DNA of 21,825 nucleotides from Planctomycetaceae bacterium. Lineage in GTDB: Bacteria > Planctomycetota > Planctomycetia > Pirellulales > UBA1268. The DNA is taken from NCBI GenBank assembly GCA_947464585.1, contig CANHYS010000005.1:1-21825 (forward strand), given 5' to 3'. The position numbers were made by a program, and so were the translations under genes. The stretch's first letter is position 1, and the number at the start of each line of letters is the position of its first letter. The notes below the pieces were generated by a model, which was not told the origin of the DNA, ran no database searches, and saw nothing but the letters and a program-made list of their open reading frames with translations. Shown here in pieces: positions 5,573-14,822 of the stretch.

Positions 5573-8500
5573 ATGGACTCGTATCTTCTCGGTCGTGCTG
5601 CTCCGCCTTCGTCGCTGTGGATCGCGGCGGTAACGGTCGCGGCGGCCGCCGCAGCCCAAGCTGCCCCACCGGGCCCCGACTTTTCCCGTGACATCCGGCC
5701 GATCCTCGCCGAATACTGCCTGGCCTGCCACGGCCCGGACGCCGCCGTGCGCGAGGCGGACTTGAGGCTCGACGATCGCGAGTCGGCCACCGGGGCCCTG
5801 CCGAGCGGCGCGGTGGCAGTCGTGCCCGGCAGGCTCGAAGCCAGCGCGGTCATCCACCGGATCGAGTCGGACGATCCCGACACGGTCATGCCGCCCCCCG
5901 AGTCGGGCAAGCGGCTGCCGGCGGCCGCGCGGGAACTCCTGCGGGCGTGGATCGAGGCGGGGGCGAACTACCAGGGACACTGGGCGTTTCGCCCGCCGCA
6001 GCCGCCGCCGGTTCCGACCGTCGAAGACGCTTCCTGGGTACGGTCGCCGATCGACGCCTTCGTCCTCGAACGGCTCGAGAAGGCGAACGTGCGGCCGGCC
6101 CCCGAGGCCCCGCGGCACACGTTGCTCCGCAGGCTGTCGCTCGACCTCACGGGCCTACCGCCCACGGTCGCGGAACTCGACGCCTTCCTCGCCGACGATT
6201 CCCCGCAGGCCTACGAGCGGGCCGTGGACCGGCTTCTCGCCTCTCCGCACTGCGCCGAGAAGCTGGCGATGGAATGGCTCGACCTGGCCCGCTTCGGCGA
6301 TTCGAGTGGCTACCAGGATGACGGCGACCGGCCCAACCATCCCTACCGCGACGCCGTCATCGAGGCGTTTCACGCCAACATGCCCTTCGACCAGTTCACG
6401 ATCGAGTCGCTTGCCGGCGACCTGTTGCCCGACGCCACCGTCATGCAAAAGGTCCGCTCGGGATTCAACCGGCTCCACCGCTCCAACGAGGAGACAGGCT
6501 CCGACCCGGAGGAGTTTCGCGTCGTCTACGCGATCGATCGCACCAACACCGCGGCTGCGACCTGGATGGGCGTCACGTTCGGCTGCACGCAGTGCCACGA
6601 CCACAAGTACGACCCGTTCTCCCAGCGGGAGTACTACCAGCTCCTGGCCTTTTTCAACAGCCTCCGCGGCGAGGTGCCCGTCGGCAAGGAGGCCTCTCCA
6701 CCGTTCATCACGGCGTATTCCGAGCAGGATCGGCGGCGGCTCGAAGAGATCGACCGGGAGATTGCGGCAGTCGAGGAAGCTCGTGCCCGGGAAATCGCGT
6801 CGGCGGTCGCTCGATTCGAGGAGTGGCTCGCCGACCCACTCGCGGCCCCAGGATTGCATCCGGATTCGATCGGAGGGGTGGTCGCTCGCGGCCCCCGACG
6901 AAGCTTCTTCGCCGACACCTCGCTCGCCGCCGGCCTCTCTTTCGACACGCCGCTCCGCGGCCGCGGCAGCCTGGTCGTCGTGAAGGCCGACAACAGCGAC
7001 ACGGAGGTGGGCCACTTCGCCCACGCTGCCTCCGAGACCGCTCTGCCCGGCGTGGGGATCGTCATCGCCGAAGGGCCACGGGTCGTCGCCCGTTTCGCGG
7101 CGGCTGACGGCGCCGTGCTCCACGGCGCGGCTATCGCCGCGAAGTATGGCGAGGCCTACGAATGGTCCTACGCCTACGACCCTGGCGACGGCAAGCTCGC
7201 GGTGGAACTGCGGAGCGGCAATGACAAAAGCGGCAAGGACACAGTTGTGGAGCGATCGGAACTGGTCGTTCCCGCCGAGCGTCGCAAGACGGCGGTCGCG
7301 ATCGACTCCTTCGGCATCTCGACCCGCGGCTTGCAGGGCCGCGCGGGCCCTATGGTTCTCGTCATCGACGATCTCGAATACACCGCGTCGCCTGCCGGCC
7401 CGCCGCGACGGGAGAATTTCGCGCCCGACCCCTGCTGGAAGGGACTCGGCAACGTCGCCGATGGCCACGATTTCGGGCTGCGGGTCGGGCGACTCGTCCG
7501 TGCGGGCGTGTCGTCGGCCGCGGTCGAACGGCTCCGCGGGCCGCAGGCCGCCGGTCTCGAGCCGCCCCAACTCGCCGCCCTCCGCGACGTCTATGTGGAA
7601 CGGGCCATCCCACAGCCCGCCAGCGACATCGAAAAGATGAAGTTACTGCGCGGACAGCGGGTGGAGATCGCAGCCCGTGGGGCGAGGGCGTTTGTCTGGG
7701 AGGAGGATACGCCCCGACCGACGCACGTGCTCCGGCGGGGCGACTTCCTGCAGCCGGGCGAATCGGTGGAGCGGGGCGTGCCCGCGGTGTTTCCGCCGCT
7801 CGCGGCCGACTCGCCGCGGGATCGGCTCGCCCTGGCCCGCTGGCTGCTACGGGACGACCATCCCCTCACGGCCCGCGTCGCTGTCAACCGCTACTGGAAG
7901 CTCGTGTTCGGCGTCGGCCTCGTCCGTACGCCGGAGGATTTCGGCACCCGGGGGGAACTGCCCACGCATCCAGAACTGCTCGACTGGCTGGCGGTCGAAT
8001 TTCGCGAGCCCTGCGACGGCGGGCGAGCCTGGGATGTCAGGCGGCTCCTGAAGATGCTCGTGATGTCGTCGACCTACCGGCAGTCGTCGGCGGTGTCCCG
8101 GCCGGTCCGCGACCACGATCCCGACAACCGGCTGCTCGCCCGCGGCTCACGGTATCGCCTCTCGGCGGAGGAGATCCGCGACGCGGCCCTCGTCTCATCC
8201 GGCCTGCTCGTGCGGACGGTGGGCGGCCGCAGCGTCTATCCCTATCAGCCCGAGCATCTCTATCGCGCCTTGGAGGATGACGCGGGGGATCTGAAGTGGC
8301 CGACGGAGCGGGGTTCCGATCTCTACCGCCGCGGGCTCTACACGTTCATCCGGCGGACGATTCCCTATCCCCTCTTCCAGACGTTCGACATGTCGGGACG
8401 CAGCGAGTGCACGATCGTCCGGCCGCGAACCAACACGCCCCTGCAGGCCCTCGTGACGCTCAATAACCCGACGTTCGTCGAGGCGACCCGCGTGATCGCG

Positions 8501-8782
8501 GAGGAGGTCGTCGGGATGAAGGGCTCCGACGACGCATCGCGACTCGACGAGGTCTGCCGGCGGATCCTTTCCCGAACGCCGAGCCCGGCCGAGCGGGAGC
8601 TGCTCATGCGGCTCCTGCGCGACGAGCAGGAACGGTTTCGCTCGCAACCTACCGACGCTGACCTTCTCGCCACGCAGGGGGCGGCGCCGCAGCGGGCGGA
8701 CCTTGACCGTGTCGCGGTCGCCGCGTGGGCCACGGTGGCCAGCGCCGTGATCAACACCGACGAGGCGATCACCCGCGAGTAG
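5573..8782 (+). CDS. PSD1 and planctomycete cytochrome c domain protein (PSCyt1-DUF1549-DUF1553)
   Basis: 1069 residues. A signal sequence covers about residues 1-31. A planctomycete cytochrome c domain (PSCyt1) follows with the heme motif C49-LACH. DUF1549 spans roughly 150-370 and contains SPIDAFVLERLE, LDLTGLPPT, EWLDLARFGDSSGYQDD and a second CxxCH at 338-342 within GCTQCHDHKYDPF. The middle, about 430-610, looks like a concanavalin/laminin-G-type beta-sandwich. DUF1553 fills the C-terminal third: LARWLLRDDHPLTARVAVNRYWKLVFGVGLVRTPEDFGTRGELPTHPELLDWLA, and RPRTNTPLQALVTLNNPTF. These proteins are exported, heme-bearing and typically paired with a DUF1501 protein; the reaction is not established. 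The neighbouring DUF1501 gene follows after 25 bases. GAGGCG precedes the ATG closely. Confidence 0.93.
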   Translation: MDSYLLGRAAPPSSLWIAAVTVAAAAAAQAAPPGPDFSRDIRPILAEYCLACHGPDAAVREADLRLDDRESATGALPSGAVAVVPGRLEASAVIHRIESDDPDTVMPPPESGKRLPAAARELLRAWIEAGANYQGHWAFRPPQPPPVPTVEDASWVRSPIDAFVLERLEKANVRPAPEAPRHTLLRRLSLDLTGLPPTVAELDAFLADDSPQAYERAVDRLLASPHCAEKLAMEWLDLARFGDSSGYQDDGDRPNHPYRDAVIEAFHANMPFDQFTIESLAGDLLPDATVMQKVRSGFNRLHRSNEETGSDPEEFRVVYAIDRTNTAAATWMGVTFGCTQCHDHKYDPFSQREYYQLLAFFNSLRGEVPVGKEASPPFITAYSEQDRRRLEEIDREIAAVEEARAREIASAVARFEEWLADPLAAPGLHPDSIGGVVARGPRRSFFADTSLAAGLSFDTPLRGRGSLVVVKADNSDTEVGHFAHAASETALPGVGIVIAEGPRVVARFAAADGAVLHGAAIAAKYGEAYEWSYAYDPGDGKLAVELRSGNDKSGKDTVVERSELVVPAERRKTAVAIDSFGISTRGLQGRAGPMVLVIDDLEYTASPAGPPRRENFAPDPCWKGLGNVADGHDFGLRVGRLVRAGVSSAAVERLRGPQAAGLEPPQLAALRDVYVERAIPQPASDIEKMKLLRGQRVEIAARGARAFVWEEDTPRPTHVLRRGDFLQPGESVERGVPAVFPPLAADSPRDRLALARWLLRDDHPLTARVAVNRYWKLVFGVGLVRTPEDFGTRGELPTHPELLDWLAVEFREPCDGGRAWDVRRLLKMLVMSSTYRQSSAVSRPVRDHDPDNRLLARGSRYRLSAEEIRDAALVSSGLLVRTVGGRSVYPYQPEHLYRALEDDAGDLKWPTERGSDLYRRGLYTFIRRTIPYPLFQTFDMSGRSECTIVRPRTNTPLQALVTLNNPTFVEATRVIAEEVVGMKGSDDASRLDEVCRRILSRTPSPAERELLMRLLRDEQERFRSQPTDADLLATQGAAPQRADLDRVAVAAWATVASAVINTDEAITRE

Positions 8783-8807
8783 ACATGACGTTTTCGGAGC
8801 CCTGGCG

Positions 8808-10250
8808 ATGAACCACGAAAGCATTTCGGCAGCCTGGAGAACGGCCTGCCGGAGGCAATTTCTCCTGCACTCCTCTCGCGGTCTCGGGATGGCCGCGCTC
8901 GCCTCGCTACTCCCCGGCACGGGAAGCGGCCGCGAAGCGTCGCTCTTCGCAGCCACAGGCCATACCGCGGCCCGTGCCAAGAGCGTGATCTTCGTGTTTC
9001 TCTCCGGCGGGCCCTCGCAGATGGATCTCTTCGATCCCAAGCCCCGGCTGCAGGCCGACAACGGCAAGGAGATTCCCAAGAGCGTCGTCGGCATGCAGCG
9101 GCTGACGACCATGACCAGTGGCCAGGCGAGTTTTCCACTCGCCGGCTCGCACTTCGACTTCTCGCGGCAGGGCGATGCGGGTCTCGAGGTCTCGGAGCTG
9201 CTGCCCCATCTTTCCGGCATTGTGGATAGGCTCACCGTGATCCGCTCGATGCACACCGAGCCGATCAACCACGATCCGGCCGTGACGTTCCTGCAGACGG
9301 GCAGTCCGATCAGCGGCCGGGCGTGCATGGGCTCGTGGGTCTCGTACGGCCTCGGGTCGGAGAACGCCGATCTGCCGGCGTTCGTCGTCATGCTCTCCGG
9401 AGTTGCCCAGGGGGGGCAGCCGTTGCTCACGAGGTACTGGCACAGCGGCTTCCTGCCCGGGCAGCACCAGGGCGTTCAGCTCCGGGCCGACCGCGAGCCC
9501 GTGATCGACCTCGCCGATCCGCCGGGCCTCACTCGCGACGACCGTCGCCGCATCGTCGCAGCCGCGTCGGGCCTCAATCGCCTCAAGCTCGAAAAGGGCT
9601 TCGATCCCGAGATCGAGGCCCGCATCAACGCCTTCGAGATGGCCTTCCGCATGCAGGCGTCGGTGCCGGAACTGGTCGACGTCCGCGACGAGCCGCGGCA
9701 CGTGCTCGAGATGTACGGGATCGAATCCGACGCGCCGTCGTTCGCCCGCAACTGCCTGCTTGCCCGCCGGCTCGTGGAGCGGGGCGTGCGGTTCGTGCAG
9801 CTCTATGACAAGGATTGGGATCACCATGGTGATTTGCCCAAGAACCTCCGCCGCAAGACCAAGGAGACCGACCAGGGCCTGGCAGCGCTCGTCCGCGACC
9901 TCGACCAACGCGGGCTGCTCGACGAGACGCTCGTCGTCTGCGGTGGCGAGTTTGGCCGCACGGCCTACACGCAGGGGAAGCTCACGGCCGACACCTACGG
10001 CCGCGACCACCATCCCCGCTGCTTCACGATGTGGCTGGCCGGCGGCGGCATCCGGCGCGGGGCGGTCGTGGGGAAGACCGACGACTACTCCTACAACATC
10101 GTCGAGGATCCAATCCACGTCCACGACCTGCAGGCCACGATCCTGCACTGCCTGGGCGTCGACCACCGGCGGCTCACCTACCGGTTCCAGGGCCGGGATT
10201 TCCGCCTCACCGACGTACATGGCAACGTCGTTACGAAGATCCTGACATGA
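8808..10250 (+). CDS. DUF1501 family exported protein
   Basis: 480 residues. The N-terminus holds a twin-arginine-like signal (C-R15-R16-QFLL followed by a hydrophobic stretch), suggesting Tat export. Family motifs are VIFVFLSGGPSQMDLFDPKP near 57-76, VIRSMHTEPINHDPA near 144-158, GRACMGSWVSYGLGSEN near 170-186, VVCGGEFGRTAYTQG, GRDHHPRCFTMWLAGGG and a C-terminal HDLQATILHCLGVDHRRLTYRFQGRDFRLTD. DUF1501 belongs to the alkaline-phosphatase/sulfatase-like superfamily, but no activity has been assigned. GGAG at 8796-8799 lies eight bases before the ATG. Operon partner of the PSD1 cytochrome, a pairing seen again and again in planctomycetes. Confidence 0.93.
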   Translation: MNHESISAAWRTACRRQFLLHSSRGLGMAALASLLPGTGSGREASLFAATGHTAARAKSVIFVFLSGGPSQMDLFDPKPRLQADNGKEIPKSVVGMQRLTTMTSGQASFPLAGSHFDFSRQGDAGLEVSELLPHLSGIVDRLTVIRSMHTEPINHDPAVTFLQTGSPISGRACMGSWVSYGLGSENADLPAFVVMLSGVAQGGQPLLTRYWHSGFLPGQHQGVQLRADREPVIDLADPPGLTRDDRRRIVAAASGLNRLKLEKGFDPEIEARINAFEMAFRMQASVPELVDVRDEPRHVLEMYGIESDAPSFARNCLLARRLVERGVRFVQLYDKDWDHHGDLPKNLRRKTKETDQGLAALVRDLDQRGLLDETLVVCGGEFGRTAYTQGKLTADTYGRDHHPRCFTMWLAGGGIRRGAVVGKTDDYSYNIVEDPIHVHDLQATILHCLGVDHRRLTYRFQGRDFRLTDVHGNVVTKILT

Positions 10251-10280
10251 GACAAATCTTCGGGGTCCTGGAGAGCACGT

Positions 10281-10302
10281 GTTGCCCCTCGTTGCGCAGA
10301 AA
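10281..10302 (+). promoter_or_regulatory. Direct-repeat motif, copy 4 (weaker)
   Basis: GTTGCCC at 10281-10287 and GTTGCGC at 10291-10297, then AGAAA. It keeps the ten-base period and the GTTGC core, but the first half-site and spacer differ from the others. It lies in the 129-base gap before the PVC cytochrome gene, 77 bases from its ATG, almost the same distance as copy 3 from its gene. Confidence 0.4.
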
Positions 10303-10379
10303 TTCGATCGGCTGGATGAACAGAGCCCGCACTCTGCCGATGTGACATACGTCGCGCACACCCCGCCCCACTTGCTGCC

Positions 10380-13300
10380 ATGAAGAACCCGATGACGAAA
10401 GCCACGTCGCAGACTCAGTATGCTGTCTCATGGCGAGGCGCGGGCTCAGGCGTCTTTCTGCCGGCAGTGCGTCTGCTCACGATCTTCGTGATGGCAACGC
10501 TGTCGCGATCCGCATCAGCCGCCGGCTTCGACGTCGCCGGCACCGATCCCGACGCGATCCCGGTCGTGCCCGCGGGGTTTGTGGCCACGATGCCGGCCCG
10601 CGAGCCGCTCGTGCGGAACGTGTCGATGCTTGTCTTCGATAACCGCGGCCAACTCTTCGTGGCGATGGGCCCGCAGTATCGCCATCCGCGGGACAACACG
10701 CCGGGCGACGCGATCGTGAGGCTCGTCGACGCCGACGGCGACGGCACGTTCGATGCGACGAAGCCCTTTGCCGGCCCGTTCCATTGCGTGCAGGGGATGG
10801 CCTGGAAGCAGGGGCCGCGGGGGCCGGAGCTCTGGGTCGCCAACGCACCGGACCTCACGGTCGCACGCGACACCGACGGTGACGGCGAGGCCGATGAATA
10901 CGTGCGGATCGCCACGGGCCTGGGCACGCTTGAACACGCGCTCGACGCGATCACGTTCGCACCCGACGGGTTCGCCTATTTCGGCAAGGGTGACACCCCC
11001 GTCTTCGGCAACGCGCCGCGGGCCTTCCGCGATCTCGCGCAGGTCGAAGCGGGCGCAGGCGCGGTGGACGATCCGGAACCGGTCACGTTCCCGCGGGCGG
11101 AGTGGCCGGCGGCCTGGCGGGCGAGCTACCGGTTTCCCACCGACGGCCACACCGGCGGTGGCATCCTCCGGTGCAACGCGAGCGGGAAACATCTCGCGAT
11201 CGTCTGCCGCGGCTGTCGCAATCCGTGGGGCATGGCCTTTGACGACAGCTTCGACTGGCTCGCGACCGATCAGGACGATGTCGGTGGCGACCGGTTCCTG
11301 ATGCCATTTATGGGCGCCCACTTCGGCATGCGGCATCGCTGGAACAACTCCTGGACCGGCGAGGGCACCCTCGCGAGCGTGCCGGCGAGCGGGCCGCTCG
11401 CGGAGGGCTCGGGGACGGGAGTTCTTTTCTACGATTCGCGCGAGTTCCCCGAGACATATCGCAATGTCTTGTACCGGGCCGACTGGCTGCGGGGCACGGT
11501 CGAGATCTTCCGTCGCGAGTGGCACGGCGCGCTCCTCATGCCCGCGGGCGGACGTGCCGAGCCGTTCGTGTCGCTCGGCGACACGAAGCCGCTCTTTCGG
11601 CCGACGGGGATGGCCGTGGGCCCCGATGGGGCGATCTGGATCGGCGGCTGGGGCTCGAACTACGGCTGGAATGGCGAAAAGACCGAGGGCCGCGTGTTTC
11701 GGATCGCCGCCGAGGGAGGAACGTCGCTTGCCGCCGCAGCCGCAAAGCTCGCCGCCCGACCTGCGGTCGAATCGCGGCCGGTCGCCGACGTGGCCGATGA
11801 CTTCGAGTCGCCGATCGTGGCGGTGCGGGTGGCGGCGCAGGACGAACTCCTGCGGCGTGCCTCCGGTGGCGATTCGCAGGCAGCGGCCGCGCAACGCGAG
11901 ATTGCCGCACTCGCCGCCGCTGCTATCAAAGATCCCGGCCGCGAGGCCCGGCAGACCTGGTTCCTCTGGACGCTCGGCCGGATCGCTGCCGACGACGCCG
12001 CTGGGGATGCCTTCTTCACGCGGATCGTCGAGGCAAAGGACGCCGTCCCCTCCGAAACGAGTCACATCCAGGCCGTGCGGATCCTCGCCTATCGCGTGGC
12101 GGGCCGCTCGGGCGACGCCCGCACATTGCCGCCGTGCGTGATCGCCCGCTTGACCGACCGTTCGCCGCGGGTGCGGTTCGCGGCGTTACTCGCCGCCGCC
12201 AGCGTGGCCGATCGTGTTGCCGTGCCGGCGATCATCGACGCCGCGGCTGATGAATCCGACCGGCTCGTTCACTATGCCGCCTGGACCGCGCTTCGCAATC
12301 TCGCGCCACCCGACGAACTCCGCGGCCTGCTCGCCGATGGACGGGCCGGCGTGCGGCTGGCGGCACTTCTCGCCCTGCTCGATCTCGGCCGGCTCGACGG
12401 GCCGGCCGTGGTCTCCCTCTCCAAGGATGCCGATGAACGCGTGTCGCAGACGGCCACGACCTGGCTTGCGAACACCGGCTTCGGCCTCGACGACCCCGCC
12501 GCGGTGCTCGCCACGATCAAACGGCTCGACAATCGCCATGTCGATTACCATTTGCGGCTCGCCCTGCTGAGGAAGCTCGAGGGGAAGGCGATCGACGGCG
12601 GCGTGCGGGCCGACCTCGAAAAAATGTACGTCGGCCAGTATCACTCGGCGGGGATGAACGACGAAGAGGTCGTGCCGCAGGAAAAGTCGCAGGAGATCGC
12701 GGCTGTGCTCTGGGCGGTGAAGCCCGACCGCCGCGCCGCCGAAACCGCCTGGGAACTGCTCGGCCACGGCTGGCCGATGCTCGCCGACTCGGTCGCAGCG
12801 GGCTATTTGAAACTCGGCGCTGAAGGGCTGGCCGTGCTCGCAGAAAAAATCCCCATAGCCGATGCGGCCCGGCGGGATCGCGGCGTCGAGGCGCTCGCTG
12901 GATATGCCGCGGACGGGCGGGGGCTCGCGGCGAGTGAGCCGCTCGTTGCGGCGCTCGCCACCGCCTGGGACAAAAACCCTCAGCCGGGCTTCCGCGCGAA
13001 GGTGCTCGCGTGCCTCGCCGCGATCGATCCGGCTTTCTGGCAGGCTGCGCCTGCGGCCCGCACTCGCGCCGAAAAACTGCTCCTCGCCGCGGCGGCCGAT
13101 CCCGACCCGCGACTGCTCGACCGCGCGCCTTTCGTCGCTTCGATCCTGGGCGTGCCCACGCCAAAACTCGCCGAGCCCCGGCCGCCGGCTAAGGCCGACG
13201 CCGTGCTCGGCCGACTCAAGGATGCCGATCCGGCCCGCGGGGCAAAACTTTTCGCCGACGCCCGCGGGGCCAACTGTGCCGCCTGCCATCGGGCGGGCGA

Positions 13301-13676
13301 CCATGGCGTAGGCGGCATCGGCCCCGAACTCTCCGACATCGGCCTGCGGGCGGCGCCGGCTGCGATCGTGGAGTCGATCCTGAAGCCGAGCGTCACGATC
13401 ATCGAGGGCTACAGAGTGAGCACGCTCGTGCTCGACGACGGCCGCAGCCTCACGGGCCTCGTGCTCGACGATACGCCCGACACGGTTCGCGTGATCGACG
13501 GAGAGGGCCGTTCGACTTCGGTGCGCAAAGACGCGATCGAGGAGCGGGCGGTGCAACAGGTGTCGCTCATGCCGGCGGGCTACGACCGCACGCTCACGCC
13601 CGCTGAACTAGCCGACCTCGTCGCCTTCCTGCTCACCCAGAAACGCCCCGCCGGCCAGGTCGCGGCCGTCCCGTGA
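10380..13676 (+). CDS. PVC-type cytochrome: beta-propeller, HEAT-like repeats and C-terminal CxxCH domain
   Basis: 1098 residues. The N-terminal signal sequence ends around residue 48 (MATLSRSASAAG). Residues 60-460 form a membrane-bound dehydrogenase-like beta-propeller: VSMLVFDNRGQLFVAMGPQYRHP, two calcium-type loops DADGDGTFD (117-125) and DTDGDGEADE (164-173), ITFAPDGFAYFGKGD, GFRNPWG-like CRGCRNPWGMAFD and PTGMAVGPDGAIWIGGWGSN. Residues about 480-930 are alanine/leucine-rich helical repeats of HEAT type. The C-terminal cytochrome c-like domain has C966-AACH, then GVGGIGPELSDIGLRA, and a typical ending with TLVLDDGRSLTGLVLDD and TPAELADLVAFLL. It probably acts in the periplasm as a sugar or alcohol dehydrogenase with electron transfer to heme; the substrate is unknown. 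An alternative ATG lies at 10392. Confidence 0.9.
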   Translation: MKNPMTKATSQTQYAVSWRGAGSGVFLPAVRLLTIFVMATLSRSASAAGFDVAGTDPDAIPVVPAGFVATMPAREPLVRNVSMLVFDNRGQLFVAMGPQYRHPRDNTPGDAIVRLVDADGDGTFDATKPFAGPFHCVQGMAWKQGPRGPELWVANAPDLTVARDTDGDGEADEYVRIATGLGTLEHALDAITFAPDGFAYFGKGDTPVFGNAPRAFRDLAQVEAGAGAVDDPEPVTFPRAEWPAAWRASYRFPTDGHTGGGILRCNASGKHLAIVCRGCRNPWGMAFDDSFDWLATDQDDVGGDRFLMPFMGAHFGMRHRWNNSWTGEGTLASVPASGPLAEGSGTGVLFYDSREFPETYRNVLYRADWLRGTVEIFRREWHGALLMPAGGRAEPFVSLGDTKPLFRPTGMAVGPDGAIWIGGWGSNYGWNGEKTEGRVFRIAAEGGTSLAAAAAKLAARPAVESRPVADVADDFESPIVAVRVAAQDELLRRASGGDSQAAAAQREIAALAAAAIKDPGREARQTWFLWTLGRIAADDAAGDAFFTRIVEAKDAVPSETSHIQAVRILAYRVAGRSGDARTLPPCVIARLTDRSPRVRFAALLAAASVADRVAVPAIIDAAADESDRLVHYAAWTALRNLAPPDELRGLLADGRAGVRLAALLALLDLGRLDGPAVVSLSKDADERVSQTATTWLANTGFGLDDPAAVLATIKRLDNRHVDYHLRLALLRKLEGKAIDGGVRADLEKMYVGQYHSAGMNDEEVVPQEKSQEIAAVLWAVKPDRRAAETAWELLGHGWPMLADSVAAGYLKLGAEGLAVLAEKIPIADAARRDRGVEALAGYAADGRGLAASEPLVAALATAWDKNPQPGFRAKVLACLAAIDPAFWQAAPAARTRAEKLLLAAAADPDPRLLDRAPFVASILGVPTPKLAEPRPPAKADAVLGRLKDADPARGAKLFADARGANCAACHRAGDHGVGGIGPELSDIGLRAAPAAIVESILKPSVTIIEGYRVSTLVLDDGRSLTGLVLDDTPDTVRVIDGEGRSTSVRKDAIEERAVQQVSLMPAGYDRTLTPAELADLVAFLLTQKRPAGQVAAVP

Positions 13677-13733
13677 CACACATTCCGATAATCGTTTGCT
13701 GTATCTTCCCCACTTGAATCCCCGGAGCACCCG

Positions 13734-14822
13734 ATGACCGCGCCCGCTTTCAACGGCCATGTCGCCCGCCCGTCGCTCGCCGCTCATGCCTCCCCCTGGC
13801 GCAGTCGTCCCTGGAGCGGCGTCTATCCCGCGACGCTCTGCCCGTTCCACGACGACGAGTCGATCGACGAGGAGGGTCTCGTGGCCTCGATCGAAGATGT
13901 GGCGAGCGTGCCCGGCATCGAGGGCGTGGTCTGCAATGGCCACACCGGCGAGATCATGTCGCTCTCTCCGACGGAGCGGGCTCACGTGACGCGGTTCGTG
14001 GCCGAGGGGGTCGCGCGGGCCAACGCGAAGACCGGCCGCACGGTAAAAGTGATTACTGGAGTGTCGGCCGAGGGGAGCCAGGAGGCGATCGACCATGCGA
14101 TCGCGGCCCGCGAGGCCGGCGCGGAGACTATCCTGCTCATGCCGCCGCACCATTGGCTGCGGTTTGGCCGATCGAGTGCGACCGCCGTGGGCTTCGTCGA
14201 AGACGTGGCCGCGGGGAGCGGTGTGTCGATCATCGTCCACCAATATCCGGCGTGGACGAAGGCCGGCTACACGCTCGCCGAGATGCAGGAGATGGTGAAG
14301 CTGCCCGAGGTGGTGATGGTGAAGATGGGCACCCGCGACATGGCCCGCTGGCGGTATGACTACGAGCAGCTCAAGGCGGTCGCGCCGCACGTCTCGATCA
14401 CCACCTGCCACGACGAGTTTCTGCTCGCCACGCTCCTCGAAGGAGCCGACGGGGCCCTCATCGGCTTCGCAGGCTTTGTGCCAGAGCTGATGGTGGAGCT
14501 CGTGCATGCGGCGCTCGATGGCGATCTCGCTCGGGCCCGCAAAGCGGGCGACATCGTGGCGCCGCTCGCGCGGATCGTCTACGCGTTCGGCGAGCCGGGC
14601 TGCGGGGCCCATCAGCGGATGAAGGCGGCCAAGTGGCTCCTCGGAAAATTCCCGAGCCCGGTCTTTCGCCGTCCGATGCGGCCGCTCTCCACCGAGCAGC
14701 TCGCGACGATCAGGCAGGGACTCGAGGCGATCGGGTTCACCTGCCCGGTCGATCCCGCCGCGGCCCCGCTCGCTGTCCGCGAACGGCGAAGGCCGGTGGG
14801 CGAACGGGCGGCACTCGTATGA
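13734..14822 (+). CDS. DapA-superfamily aldolase/dehydratase (class I, Schiff-base lysine)
   Basis: 362 residues, with a (beta/alpha)8 barrel from about residue 28 (WSGVYPATLCPFHDDESIDEEGL). The superfamily residues are visible: Schiff-base K197 in VVMVKMGTRD and Y171 in HQYPAWT. The loop usually written GTTGE reads NGHTGE (68-73) here, and the arginine that follows the tyrosine in true dihydrodipicolinate synthase appears as lysine. These changes argue against a lysine-biosynthesis role and for a related sugar-acid or keto-acid enzyme. About 25 extra residues precede the barrel. GGAG at 13724-13727 lies six bases before the ATG. The downstream lyase gene overlaps its stop by four bases (ATGA), so the two are translationally coupled. 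Substrate unknown; uronate or keto-deoxy-sugar chemistry is a reasonable guess from the neighbour. Confidence 0.85.
   Translation: MTAPAFNGHVARPSLAAHASPWRSRPWSGVYPATLCPFHDDESIDEEGLVASIEDVASVPGIEGVVCNGHTGEIMSLSPTERAHVTRFVAEGVARANAKTGRTVKVITGVSAEGSQEAIDHAIAAREAGAETILLMPPHHWLRFGRSSATAVGFVEDVAAGSGVSIIVHQYPAWTKAGYTLAEMQEMVKLPEVVMVKMGTRDMARWRYDYEQLKAVAPHVSITTCHDEFLLATLLEGADGALIGFAGFVPELMVELVHAALDGDLARARKAGDIVAPLARIVYAFGEPGCGAHQRMKAAKWLLGKFPSPVFRRPMRPLSTEQLATIRQGLEAIGFTCPVDPAAAPLAVRERRRPVGERAALV

Noticed and set aside
6155..7570. 471-residue minus-strand frame opposite the PSD1 gene
   Set aside because: Antisense shadow of a well-recognised gene; no family features or ribosome site.
14633..14818. 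Longer start for the PL22-like lyase at 14633
   Set aside because: The added 62 residues are the out-of-frame shadow of the upstream DapA-type gene; the ATG overlapping that gene's stop at 14819 is the natural coupled start.
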